DNA of 11,396 nt, taken from Planctomycetia bacterium. GTDB lineage: Bacteria; Planctomycetota; Phycisphaerae; Phycisphaerales; SM1A02. The notes beneath the pieces are model-generated. The model was not told the origin of the DNA. It did not search any database and worked only from the letters and a program-made list of their open reading frames with translations. Location of the stretch: positions 1-11,396 of the forward strand of contig JAACEA010000130.1 in NCBI GenBank assembly GCA_009936695.1. Direction: 5' to 3'. This document shows, piece by piece, positions 1 through 6,763 of this stretch. A program made the translations under genes and the position numbers. How positions within the stretch are numbered: position 1 is the stretch's first letter; each line of letters begins with the position of its first letter.

Positions 1-977
1 CGGCCGAGCCCCAGCGCCGCGCGGTCGATGAAGGCGAAACCGGGTTCACGATCGTCGCCGCCGTGCATCCGGGCGATCTTCCGCAACGTCCCGAGTCGAT
101 CCTCGTCGAGCAGCTGGATGCAGCGGATCACCGTCTTTCGTCGACCATCGGCGTCGGCGGGGTTGAGTTCATCGAGCAGTTCCAGCAACGCGTCGCGGTC
201 GATCTCGTAGACGCCCGCGCCCGTGATGTCGGTGCTGACGAGATACACCACTTCGGGATCGACCGCGAAGGCCTCTCGAAGGGCCGCCGCCGGGTCGCTC
301 CGCCCCTCCGGACGGAGGCTTCGCATCCAGTCCGCGGCTTGGTCGATCGCGGGCGTGGTCGCCGCACGGAGTCGACCGTCGATGGGGAGCGGCGCGGCCA
401 CGCCCGCCCGGAACAGGACCACCGAGAAGGACTGGCGGGGGACGAGTCTGCGAAGGGTCCGTTCGACCTCGTCGATCACCGCCGGGTACGCGCCGATCAT
501 CGAACCACTGGCGTCGACCACGAAGACGATCCTCCGGGCGGCGGGGGCGCCGACGCCACCGAAGTCGATGCCGGGCAGCGATGCATCGCCTTCGGCTCCG
601 GCGAGATCGGTGCCATCAAGAAGCAGATCGTCGGCGGCGAAGATGAGATCGGCGATCTCCGCGACCTCGACGGTCTCCGGTCTGGATTCGGTCGGCGTCC
701 GGGTCGGACGAGACGCCATCGATCGGATCGGATCGGCCGGTTGCAGGGTCGACACCGGTTCGAACGTCCTTGGAGGTGGGGGGGCGAGGATCCGGGAATC
801 ACCCTCGTCCTCCGACGCGTCGACGACGCTCCAGGTGATCAGGAAGGCGAAGGCGAGGAGCAGGACGTGGGCCGTGATCGAGAGCGACCACGCGAGCGGG
901 GCTCCGGGCCGCCGCTTTCGTGTTCGCCGCCCATTCGGGTCGAACGACGTTGATGGTTCGTTCCAAGAGTTCGTCAT
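1..977 (-). CDS. Membrane-anchored vWA-domain protein with TonB-like N-terminus (3' end outside window)
   Basis: The gene reads from ATG at 977 down to the left edge: 325 complete codons, no stop, so it is partial at the C-terminus. An in-frame TAG 15 nt upstream of the ATG fixes the start, and a purine-rich GGGGGTAGGG precedes it. Visible order: basic cytoplasmic tail (residues 17-23), one transmembrane helix (about 28-52), a Pro/Thr-rich linker (about 65-105), then a vWA domain from about residue 148. The MIDAS motif DASGSM is at 155-160, and a later STD stretch fits the second metal-ligand region. The segment LRKIARMHGG near the edge resembles the end of a vWA fold, so few residues may be missing. 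The helix carries Ser33-x3-His37, the spacing seen in TonB transmembrane segments. vWA domains bind proteins through a metal ion; the partner here is unknown. It probably lies in the doxX transcription unit, 89 bp downstream of that gene. Confidence 0.88.
   Translation of the reverse strand, partial: MTNSWNEPSTSFDPNGRRTRKRRPGAPLAWSLSITAHVLLLAFAFLITWSVVDASEDEGDSRILAPPPPRTFEPVSTLQPADPIRSMASRPTRTPTESRPETVEVAEIADLIFAADDLLLDGTDLAGAEGDASLPGIDFGGVGAPAARRIVFVVDASGSMIGAYPAVIDEVERTLRRLVPRQSFSVVLFRAGVAAPLPIDGRLRAATTPAIDQAADWMRSLRPEGRSDPAAALREAFAVDPEVVYLVSTDITGAGVYEIDRDALLELLDELNPADADGRRKTVIRCIQLLDEDRLGTLRKIARMHGGDDREPGFAFIDRAALGLG
721..735. repeat. Three tandem copies of GATCG inside the vWA gene
   Basis: Three perfect copies of the 5-bp unit GATCG lie within the coding region of the linker between the membrane helix and the vWA domain. 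The unit is not a multiple of three, so gain or loss of one copy would shift the frame. Three copies is short for a slippage tract, and the whole window is rich in GATCG, so this may be chance. Confidence 0.4.
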
Positions 978-1002
978 GCGAGATTGACCCTACCCCCGGC
1001 GA

Positions 1003-1038
1003 TCACCCCTCGCCTGCGGTCGGGCGGAAAAGGGGTGA
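1003..1038 (-). other. Imperfect hairpin between doxX and the vWA gene
   Basis: TCACCCC at 1003-1009 pairs perfectly with GGGGTGA at 1032-1038. Inside the loop, CGCC (1011-1014) can pair with GGCG (1023-1026). On the transcribed minus strand the structure sits after the doxX stop (1067) and ends about 25 nt before the vWA start codon. No T-run follows in the direction of transcription, so a strong intrinsic terminator is unlikely. It could be a weak attenuator or mRNA-stability element, or chance pairing in GC-rich DNA. Confidence 0.25.
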
Positions 1039-1066
1039 GATCGTCCAACGTCGGCGTGGGACCGCA

Positions 1067-1711
1067 TCAGGGCTCGTGGTCGGCCGCATCGTCGAGCTCG
1101 GGATCATCCTCCTCCGCGGGCCGCGCTGCGCCACCGAACACCGCGTGGTCGATGCTGAGGCCGCCGGGCCCGGTCAGGACGATTCCGGTCGAGAGGGTGA
1201 ACAACGCGACCTGGGCCGCGGCCTTCGTGAAGGTCGGGACATCGAGGTCGAGCGGGCTGACGGTCTTCAGGACGGGCAGCGTCGTCAGGGCGAAGGCGAA
1301 TCCCATCGCGACGGAGAGCCCGACCGCCCAGATCCGGCTGAAGAACCCGATGAGCAGCAGACCGCCTCCGACCAGTTCGGTGATGGCCGCGAGCCAGGCC
1401 TGGGCCACGGGATAGGGCAGTTCGTGGTCGTGAAGAAGCACGGCGAGGCCGTAGAGGCGCCTCGCCTCGAGCGGCGCCTCCGACTCGGCTCGCGCGGCCT
1501 CCGACGGCGGCGAGAGTTCCTGCCCGAGCGCGGCCGGCTTCGCATCCGCGGTCGACACCCCGGTGAGGGTGCGGATCGTGGCGGCCGCGGGGCCGGAGAA
1601 TTCGGCCTGATTCATGATCTTCGACCACCCCGCGGGCACGAACACCGCGCAGAGGGTGACCCGGACCAGGAGCGGAAGCAGGTGCAGGGCGGCGACTCGG
1701 CTGAATCCCAT
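1067..1711 (-). CDS. DoxX-family integral membrane protein
   Basis: This encodes a 214-residue protein. The start is ATG at 1711: GGAGG at 1720-1724 lies 8 nt before it, and any longer reading would run back through the tRNA-Leu gene. About four hydrophobic segments are seen: residues 8-26, 103-123, 127-147 and 163-182. The first ends in VFVPAGWSKI, the Gly/Lys signature expected after helix 1 in DoxX/DoxD proteins. The family is linked to small membrane oxidoreductases (thiosulfate:quinone oxidoreductase subunit DoxD; SodA/DoxX/SseA stress complexes), but many members have no known role and no substrate can be named here. Unusual features are a roughly 70-residue hydrophilic, Ala/Glu-rich insertion between helices 1 and 2 (about 34-100) and a strongly acidic tail (199-214). 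It is first in a likely two-gene minus-strand unit with the vWA gene. Confidence 0.82.
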   Translation of the reverse strand: MGFSRVAALHLLPLLVRVTLCAVFVPAGWSKIMNQAEFSGPAAATIRTLTGVSTADAKPAALGQELSPPSEAARAESEAPLEARRLYGLAVLLHDHELPYPVAQAWLAAITELVGGGLLLIGFFSRIWAVGLSVAMGFAFALTTLPVLKTVSPLDLDVPTFTKAAAQVALFTLSTGIVLTGPGGLSIDHAVFGGAARPAEEDDPELDDAADHEP

Positions 1712-1719
1712 CGGGGCGT

Positions 1720-1724
1720 CCTCC
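1720..1724 (-). promoter_or_regulatory. Ribosome binding site of the DoxX gene
   Basis: GGAGG on the minus strand, 8 nt upstream of the ATG at 1711. It decides the start codon in favour of the 214-residue form over the much longer open frame that crosses the tRNA. Confidence 0.7.
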
Positions 1725-1780
1725 GTCGCGATTTCGCATGCGACCGGCGGCTCGAGACCGTCGTCGCGGTCCGAACACTC

Positions 1781-1792
1781 ATACGATACGTT
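1781..1792. promoter_or_regulatory. AT-rich patch, candidate (possibly divergent) promoter -10 region
   Basis: ATACGATACGTT is the most AT-rich patch in the 86-bp gap between the DoxX gene and the tRNA. On the plus strand TACGAT (1782-1787) ends 10 nt before the first tRNA base, a fitting place for a -10 element. On the minus strand TATCGT is a possible -10 for doxX, leaving a leader of about 60 nt. No convincing -35 hexamer is seen for either direction. Confidence 0.3.
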
Positions 1793-1797
1793 CCCAC

Positions 1798-1881
1798 GCG
1801 GGCGTGGCGAAACTGGCAGACGCGCGGGATTTAGGTTCCCGTGGGGTAAGACCCGTGCAGGTTCGAGTCCTGTCGCCCGCA
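1798..1881 (+). tRNA. tRNA-Leu (anticodon UAG)
   Basis: A full cloverleaf can be drawn. The acceptor stem GCGGGCG (1798-1804) pairs perfectly with CGCCCGC (1874-1880), with A1881 as discriminator. The D-arm is GCG/CGC, and the anticodon stem CGGGA (1825-1829) pairs with TCCCG (1837-1841). The loop is TTTAGGT with anticodon TAG at 1832-1834, which reads CUA and, through wobble, other CUN leucine codons. The long variable arm (GGGT/ACCC) marks a class II tRNA, as expected for leucine. The T-arm is GCAGG-TTCGAGT-CCTGT. CCA is not encoded and must be added by the tRNA nucleotidyltransferase. The DAHP synthase gene starts 28 nt after the tRNA in the same direction, so the two may share a transcript. 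Confidence 0.97.
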
Positions 1882-1909
1882 TTCGCCCCGATTTCACGGA
1901 TTGGCCCCC

Positions 1910-3316
1910 ATGTCGACGTCCGATCAAAATCACCCCGATTCCCGAGCCGAGCGGGACTGGTCACCTTCCGACTGGCGGGCCAGGCCGACGTCGCAGCAGC
2001 CGGTCTACGAGGAACCCGAGGCGCTGGCGAAGGCGGTCGCGAGCCTCCGAAGTCTGCCCCCGCTGGTCACCAGCTGGGAGATCGATCGACTGAGGCGGCA
2101 GGTCGCGGAAGCCGTCGAGGGGCGGCGCTTCCTGCTCCAGGGCGGGGATTGTGCGGAGCGATTCGACGAATGCGGTTCCGAACCGATCGCGGCCCGATTG
2201 AAGATCCTGCTCCAGATGAGTCTGGTGCTCGCGCATGGCGGCCGGCGTCGGGTGATCCGGGTGGGCCGGTTTGCGGGTCAGTACGCGAAGCCACGATCCG
2301 CATCCGCGGAGATCCGGGACGGTGTGGAACTCCCGACCTACCGAGGCGACAACGTGAATGCCCCGGCGTTCAACGCGGCGGATCGCGCCGCCGATCCCGA
2401 TCGCCTGGTCGAAGGGCACGCTCGATCGGCGCTCACGCTGAACTTCATTCGCGCCCTCATCGACGGCGGCTTCGCCGATCTCCATCACCCCGAATACTGG
2501 GATCTCGACTTCGCGAGCCATTCACCCCGGGGCGGTGAGTACCAGGCGATGGTCGAGTCGATCGGCGAGGCGCTGCGTTTCATGGAGTCGCTGGCCGGGA
2601 AGCAGGTGGGGGAGATGTCGCAGGTCGACTTCTTCAGCAGTCACGAGGCGTTGCTGCTCGAGTACGAGGAAGCGCTGACCCGGCAGGTGCCGCACCGTCC
2701 GGGCTGGTGGAATCTCGCCACGCACTTCCCCTGGATCGGACTGCGGACGGCGGATCCGGATGGTGGGCACGTCACCTACTGCAGCGGCATTCAGAATCCC
2801 ATCGGCGTGAAGGTCGGCCCCGGGATGTCCGTCGAGCAGCTGGTGGCATTGGTCGACCGGCTCGATCCGGACCGGGAGGTCGGACGACTCACGTTGATCC
2901 ACCGATTCGGACGCGCCGGCATCGATGCCGGGCTGCCGGCGATGATCGACGCGGTCGCCCGGACCGGCAGCCGCCCCCTCTGGGTCTGCGATCCGATGCA
3001 CGGCAACACGAGAACGGTGGTCCCGGAGTCGGGGCCGCTCGCAGGTGAGACCGTGAAGACGCGTTCCTTCGAGGACATTCTCGACGAGCTCGAACAGGCC
3101 TTCGAGATCCACGCCGCCTGCGGTTCGGCGCTCGGCGGGGTTCACTTCGAACTGACCGGTGAGAACGTGGTGGAGTGCACCGGTGGCGCGCGGGGGCTGG
3201 TCGATGCCGATCTCGGCCGTGAGTACCGCTCCCAGGTCGATCCCCGACTGAACTACGAGCAGTCGCTGGAGATGGCGATGCGCATCGCACGGCGGATGCG
3301 AGCCACGTCCGAGTAG
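1910..3316 (+). CDS. aroG: 3-deoxy-D-arabino-heptulosonate 7-phosphate synthase, class II
   Basis: It condenses phosphoenolpyruvate with erythrose 4-phosphate to DAHP, the first cytoplasmic step of the shikimate pathway to aromatic amino acids. The protein has 468 residues, normal for the plant/actinobacterial class II family (the M. tuberculosis enzyme has 462). Family signatures are clear: GGDCAERFDEC (78-88), RFAGQYAKPRS (120-130), YRGDNVN (144-150), SHEALLLEYEEALTR (244-258), LIHRFGR (329-335), VCDPMHGNT (359-367) and HFELTGENV (412-420). By comparison with the M. tuberculosis enzyme the metal ligands should be Cys81, His364, Glu414 and Asp444, all present. No chorismate mutase or ACT domain is fused. 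ATG at 1910 is preferred; an in-frame TTG at 1901 would add three residues. Only a weak GGA precedes it. The symbol follows mycobacterial use; aroF and aroH are also used for this family. Confidence 0.96.
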   Translation: MSTSDQNHPDSRAERDWSPSDWRARPTSQQPVYEEPEALAKAVASLRSLPPLVTSWEIDRLRRQVAEAVEGRRFLLQGGDCAERFDECGSEPIAARLKILLQMSLVLAHGGRRRVIRVGRFAGQYAKPRSASAEIRDGVELPTYRGDNVNAPAFNAADRAADPDRLVEGHARSALTLNFIRALIDGGFADLHHPEYWDLDFASHSPRGGEYQAMVESIGEALRFMESLAGKQVGEMSQVDFFSSHEALLLEYEEALTRQVPHRPGWWNLATHFPWIGLRTADPDGGHVTYCSGIQNPIGVKVGPGMSVEQLVALVDRLDPDREVGRLTLIHRFGRAGIDAGLPAMIDAVARTGSRPLWVCDPMHGNTRTVVPESGPLAGETVKTRSFEDILDELEQAFEIHAACGSALGGVHFELTGENVVECTGGARGLVDADLGREYRSQVDPRLNYEQSLEMAMRIARRMRATSE

Positions 3317-3348
3317 ACGGTCCGGGACGACGGGATCGAGGTTTCCCG

Positions 3349-3362
3349 GGACGATCTCGTCC
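3349..3362. repeat. Short inverted repeat after the DAHP synthase gene
   Basis: GGACGA and TCGTCC flank a 2-nt centre in the 98-bp gap before the ketosynthase cluster. A 9-bp direct repeat, CCGGGACGA, also occurs at 3322-3330 and 3346-3354. There is no T-run, so a classical intrinsic terminator is not supported. A protein-binding site or chance are both possible. Confidence 0.2.
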
Positions 3363-3399
3363 ACGAACCGGGTGGGCGGAGGGTGTCCCCGGGTTCGGA

Positions 3400-3405
3400 T
3401 ACACT
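3400..3405 (+). promoter_or_regulatory. Candidate -10 element for the ketosynthase cluster
   Basis: TACACT lies 9 nt before the ATG at 3415, and no Shine-Dalgarno sequence sits at normal spacing; the nearest GGAGG, at 3378-3382, is more than 30 nt away. If this is the -10 box, transcription would start at or within a few bases of the ATG, giving a leaderless mRNA. No good -35 hexamer is visible. Confidence 0.3.
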
Positions 3406-3414
3406 CCCGAGCCC

Positions 3415-4761
3415 ATGTCCAGGACCCAACGTCGCGTCGTCATTTCCGGCCTCGGCCCCATCACCCCCGCCGGGGCGGGCATCGATGCCATGTGGAAGAA
3501 ATCCTGTGAGGGCGGCAGCGCCATCACCCGCATCGAAGCCTTCGATGCGAGTGGATTCCGCAGTCGTCACGGCGGGGGAATCTCCAGGGAACTCTTCAAC
3601 GTCCGCGATGCGGTGCCCAAGTCGTATCGCAAGGCGACGAAGGTCATGGCTCGGGACACCGAATTCGCGGTCGGCGGCGCGGCGGCCGCGGTGGCGGACG
3701 CGGGGCTACTCACCAAGGCCGCAGGCGACGAACCACCCACCATCGCCCCCGATCGGATGGGATGCCACATCGGGGCGGGTCTCATCGCCGCCGACATCGA
3801 CGAACTCACCATGGCGCTCTCCAGGTCCGTCGATGATGCCGGTGACTTCGACTACGCGGCCTGGGGCGAACGGGGAATGGGCAACCTGACGCCGTTGTGG
3901 CTTCTGAAGTACCTCCCGAACATGCTGGCGTGCCACGTCACGATCATCCACGACTGCCAGGCGCCGTCGAACACCATCACCTGTGCCGAGTCGAGCGCGA
4001 CGCTCTCGATCGGCGAATCGATGCGGGTCATCCAGCGTGGTGCCGCGGACGTCTGCCTCTCCGGGGGATGTGACTCGAAGCTCAACCCGATGGCCCTGCT
4101 TCGCCAGCAGTTCGCCGATCGGATCGCGGAGACGGGGGACGACGACGCGACCGCCCACGAGGCGGTGCGGCCCTACGCCGCCGACGCCGACGGCACGCTG
4201 GCCGGCGAGGGTGGTGGGATCCTCGTCCTCGAAGCCCTCGACTCGGTCCGCGAACGCGGGGTACGGGCCTACGCCGAGGTCGCTGGATTCGGAGCGGCCC
4301 AGTCCGACTGCTCGGACACCGTCGGGATGAGGTTCGCCGAAGACGATCCGGGGCTCGAAAGCGCGATCCGTCAGGCCCTCCGCGCCGCGAAGCTCGAACC
4401 GTCCGACATCGACGCCATCGTTCCGAGCGGCACCGGGATCCCCGACGTCGACGCGGCGGATCGACGCGGCATGAAGGCCGTGTTCGGCGACCGGCTCCCT
4501 GAGATACCGATCATCCTCCCGATACCGGTCTTCGGGCTCTGCGGTGCCGGGATCGGTGCGATCTCCGTCTCGATCGCCGCCAAGGCGATCGAACAGCAGC
4601 GACTGCCCGCCCGCGTCAATGCGGATTCGATCGAGGGGCTCGACGCCGCCGCGGCCGATTCGCGGGAGGCCGACCTCGGCTCGATCCTGGTGTTCACCAC
4701 GAATCTCGGCGGGCAGTCCGCCGCCGTGGTCCTGACCCGCATCGAGGAGGACGCCCGATGA
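3415..4761 (+). CDS. Ketosynthase-like protein lacking both catalytic histidines (chain-length-factor-like partner)
   Basis: This 448-residue protein has the thiolase fold of beta-ketoacyl-ACP synthases: an N-terminal VVISGLGPITPAG (8-20), nucleophile region NTITCAESS (186-194) with Cys190, GGC turn (217-219) and Gly-rich GEGGGILVLE (264-273). Where FabF has the HGTGT histidine, it reads PSGTGIP with Ser338. Where FabF has Lys and GH-LLGAAG, it reads PIPVFGLCGAGIGAIS (369-384), with no Lys or His. Condensation by malonyl decarboxylation needs both histidines, so it should not work alone as a standard KAS. Chain-length factors (KS-beta) of type II polyketide and aryl-polyene systems also lose these residues, but they typically lose the Cys too. 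The stop overlaps the next gene's start by ATGA, implying coupled synthesis with the active ketosynthase. The heterodimer and its product are inferred. Confidence 0.88.
   Translation: MSRTQRRVVISGLGPITPAGAGIDAMWKKSCEGGSAITRIEAFDASGFRSRHGGGISRELFNVRDAVPKSYRKATKVMARDTEFAVGGAAAAVADAGLLTKAAGDEPPTIAPDRMGCHIGAGLIAADIDELTMALSRSVDDAGDFDYAAWGERGMGNLTPLWLLKYLPNMLACHVTIIHDCQAPSNTITCAESSATLSIGESMRVIQRGAADVCLSGGCDSKLNPMALLRQQFADRIAETGDDDATAHEAVRPYAADADGTLAGEGGGILVLEALDSVRERGVRAYAEVAGFGAAQSDCSDTVGMRFAEDDPGLESAIRQALRAAKLEPSDIDAIVPSGTGIPDVDAADRRGMKAVFGDRLPEIPIILPIPVFGLCGAGIGAISVSIAAKAIEQQRLPARVNADSIEGLDAAAADSREADLGSILVFTTNLGGQSAAVVLTRIEEDAR
4745..4750 (+). promoter_or_regulatory. Ribosome binding site of the second ketosynthase
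   Basis: AGGAGG within the last codons of the upstream ketosynthase gene, 7 nt before ATG 4758. Together with the ATGA overlap it supports translational coupling. Confidence 0.7.
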
Positions 4762-6089
4762 CCGTCGAGCGAAACGACAAGGAACGCGTCGTCATCACCG
4801 GCATGGGCTGGGTCACGCCGCTCGGCTGCGACCTCGACACCGTGTGGCGGCGACTGATGGCCGCGGACAGCGGCATGGCGCCGATCACCCGCTTCGATGC
4901 CGCGACCTTCCCCACCACGTTCGCGGCGGAGGTCCGGGACTTCGACGTCGACGACTTCGTGGACGATCCCACGATCCACGCCGATGCCGGCCTCAACGTC
5001 CAGTTCGCCCTGGGTGCCGCGCGACAGGCGTGGACGCAGGCGGGCCTCGCGGCGGGGAGCTTCGATCCGCTCCGGGCCGGGCTCTACCTCGGGGCGGGCG
5101 AGGGCGTCCTCGACTTCGACAACTACGCGGGCAGCAACATCGCCGGCTGGAACGACGAAACGCGTCGTGTCGATGGTGTCCGGTGGGTCGAGGAGGCGCT
5201 GAAGACGATGAGCGCGATGCGGGAGATCGAGCAGGAGCCGAACATGCCGCTGGCCCATCTGGGTCGTGAGTTCGGGCTCCGTGGCCCCGCCTACAACTGT
5301 CTGACCGCGTGCGCCGCCAGCACCCAGGCGATCGGCGAAGCGACCGACATCCTCCGCCGCGGCGACGCCGACCTGATGCTCTCGGGCGGCACGCACACCA
5401 TGATCCACCCCCTCGGGGTCACCGGCTTCAACCGGCTCACCGCGCTGTCCCAGCACGACGGCGATCCGACCGAGGCTTCGAAGCCGTTCGATCGAACCCG
5501 TGGTGGCTTCGTGATGGGCGAGGGCTCCGGAATGGTGGTGCTCGAGACCCTCGAGCACGCCCGAAGCCGCGGGGCCACGCCGATCGTCGAGGTCCTCGGG
5601 TACGGATCGAGCTGCGACGCCTACCGGATCACCGACATCCAGCCGGACGGCCGAGGCGCCGCCGCGGCCATGGAACAGGCGCTCGAGGAAGCGGGCATGA
5701 CGCCGACCGGCACCGATGCCGACGGTCGTCCCTGCGTCCACTACATCTCCGCCCACGGAACCGGGACGAAGGAGAACGACTCGATCGAGACCCGCGCCGT
5801 GAAGCGGGTGTTCGGGGAGCTCGCGCCGTCGATCCCCATGAGCTCGATCAAGAGCATGATGGGCCACCTGATCGCGGCGGCGGGTGCGGTGGAATTGATC
5901 ACCAGCGCGATGGCGATCAAGCACGGCATGGTTCCGCCGACGCGGAACCTCCACCATCCCGACCCCGATCTCGATCTCGACTACGTGCCCAACGAGGCCC
6001 GGGTCGCCCCGGTCGACGTCGCGCTCTCCAACAACTTCGGGTTCGGGGGTCAGAACGACACTCTCGTGATCTCTCGGTTCGAGGATTGA
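4758..6089 (+). CDS. fabF: Beta-ketoacyl-ACP synthase, FabF (KAS II) type, catalytically complete
   Basis: It extends acyl chains on acyl carrier protein by decarboxylating condensation with malonyl-ACP, in the cytoplasm. The protein has 443 residues, slightly longer than the usual FabF (about 412). The full catalytic set is visible: Cys185 in NCLTACAAS (180-188), His333 in SAHGTGT (331-337), Lys365 and His370 in SIKSMMGH (363-370). The Gly-rich GFVMGEGSGMVVLE (250-263) and C-terminal NNFGFGGQND (425-434) also fit. Extra length lies mainly in the region around 110-165. The start overlaps the stop of the His-less ketosynthase by ATGA. That pairing suggests the working unit is a heterodimer, possibly for a specialised fatty acid, polyene or polyketide rather than housekeeping lipid synthesis. 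No ACP, ketoreductase or dehydratase is in the window to settle this, so fabF describes the family only. Confidence 0.93.
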   Translation: MTVERNDKERVVITGMGWVTPLGCDLDTVWRRLMAADSGMAPITRFDAATFPTTFAAEVRDFDVDDFVDDPTIHADAGLNVQFALGAARQAWTQAGLAAGSFDPLRAGLYLGAGEGVLDFDNYAGSNIAGWNDETRRVDGVRWVEEALKTMSAMREIEQEPNMPLAHLGREFGLRGPAYNCLTACAASTQAIGEATDILRRGDADLMLSGGTHTMIHPLGVTGFNRLTALSQHDGDPTEASKPFDRTRGGFVMGEGSGMVVLETLEHARSRGATPIVEVLGYGSSCDAYRITDIQPDGRGAAAAMEQALEEAGMTPTGTDADGRPCVHYISAHGTGTKENDSIETRAVKRVFGELAPSIPMSSIKSMMGHLIAAAGAVELITSAMAIKHGMVPPTRNLHHPDPDLDLDYVPNEARVAPVDVALSNNFGFGGQNDTLVISRFED

Positions 6090-6095
6090 CCGGCG

Positions 6096-6758
6096 GTGGC
6101 CGCCGGGTCGAAGACATCTCGAACCCGTCGTCGTCGGATCATCGCCGCGGTCGCCGGTGGCGCATCGGTGCTGGGCCTGATCACGGCCGGGCTCGCGTTC
6201 GTCGGCCCGGCATGGTGGTTCCCCGCCACGGATGACCCGCAGGTTGCCATTCGCGGAAACGCGATCGAACAGGGGATCGCCTCCACGGTGACCCGGGTTC
6301 GTCAGGATGCCGCGCCCTGGGGATTCGCGATCGGCGAGGACGATGTCAACGACTGGCTCGCCTCGAGACTCGATCCCTGGCTGGCACACGACGATCGCTT
6401 CCGGCTTCCCGCGGGCTGGACCGATCCCCGGATTCGCTTCGACGAGGACGCGATCCGGCTCGCGGTGCGATCACCGGCGGGACCGGTGGTGGTCTTCGAT
6501 CTCGTCCCCAGGCTCGAGTCGACGGCGGTGATCCTCGATCTCGACGGCACGTCGATGGGGCGGCTGCCCGTCCCCGACTTCCTTTCGACTCCGATGCTGC
6601 CGGAGTCGCTGTCGGTGGACGGCGGTTCGGACCGGGCTTCGCCGGGCTTCCTGAACCTGCCTCGAGACTTCGAGCTCGGCGACGGTCGGCGGATCCGGAT
6701 CGAGGATCTCGAAGTCGTGGCCGGCGAGATGGGGATCCGCTTTCGAACCCTGCCCTGA
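6096..6758 (+). CDS. Single-pass membrane-anchored protein of unknown function
   Basis: A 220-residue protein that I do not recognise. The start is GTG at 6096, the only plausible one because the stop of the upstream gene lies in the same frame two codons earlier; GAGGA at 6081-6085 is its likely ribosome binding site. Residues 1-14 are basic (SKTSRTRRRR), followed by one transmembrane helix (about 15-40). The remaining 180 residues are soluble and rich in Asp, Arg and Pro, and should face the periplasm by the positive-inside rule. A Trp/Asp-rich stretch, WGFAIGEDDVNDWLASRLDP (75-94), is the best candidate for a conserved core. The C-terminal half (about 115-220) looks like alternating short beta strands. 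It has no catalytic motif or cysteines. Tight linkage (6-nt gap) to the ketosynthases suggests a role at the membrane tied to their lipid or polyketide product; that is inference. Confidence 0.75.
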   Translation: MAAGSKTSRTRRRRIIAAVAGGASVLGLITAGLAFVGPAWWFPATDDPQVAIRGNAIEQGIASTVTRVRQDAAPWGFAIGEDDVNDWLASRLDPWLAHDDRFRLPAGWTDPRIRFDEDAIRLAVRSPAGPVVVFDLVPRLESTAVILDLDGTSMGRLPVPDFLSTPMLPESLSVDGGSDRASPGFLNLPRDFELGDGRRIRIEDLEVVAGEMGIRFRTLP

Positions 6759-6763
6759 CCGTC

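Noticed and set aside
63..953. 296-residue plus-strand open frame
   Set aside because: It is antisense to the vWA gene, whose frame gives a membrane helix and MIDAS motif; this frame gives only low-complexity Arg/Gly/Asp-rich sequence.
1798..1881. tRNA-Leu as an integration (att) site
   Set aside because: There is no integrase, no direct repeat of the tRNA 3' end and no foreign-looking composition nearby.
1067..1933. 288-residue extended version of the DoxX protein
   Set aside because: The extension would run antisense through the tRNA-Leu and its promoter region, while ATG 1711 has GGAGG at ideal spacing.
1738..2538. 266-residue plus-strand frame across the tRNA and the start of DAHP synthase
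   Set aside because: It covers a structural RNA and is out of frame with the clearly conserved DAHP synthase.
4371..6389. 672-residue minus-strand open frame
   Set aside because: It is a long shadow frame opposite two ketosynthases with full family motifs; it has Arg/His/Asp-rich composition and no domain.
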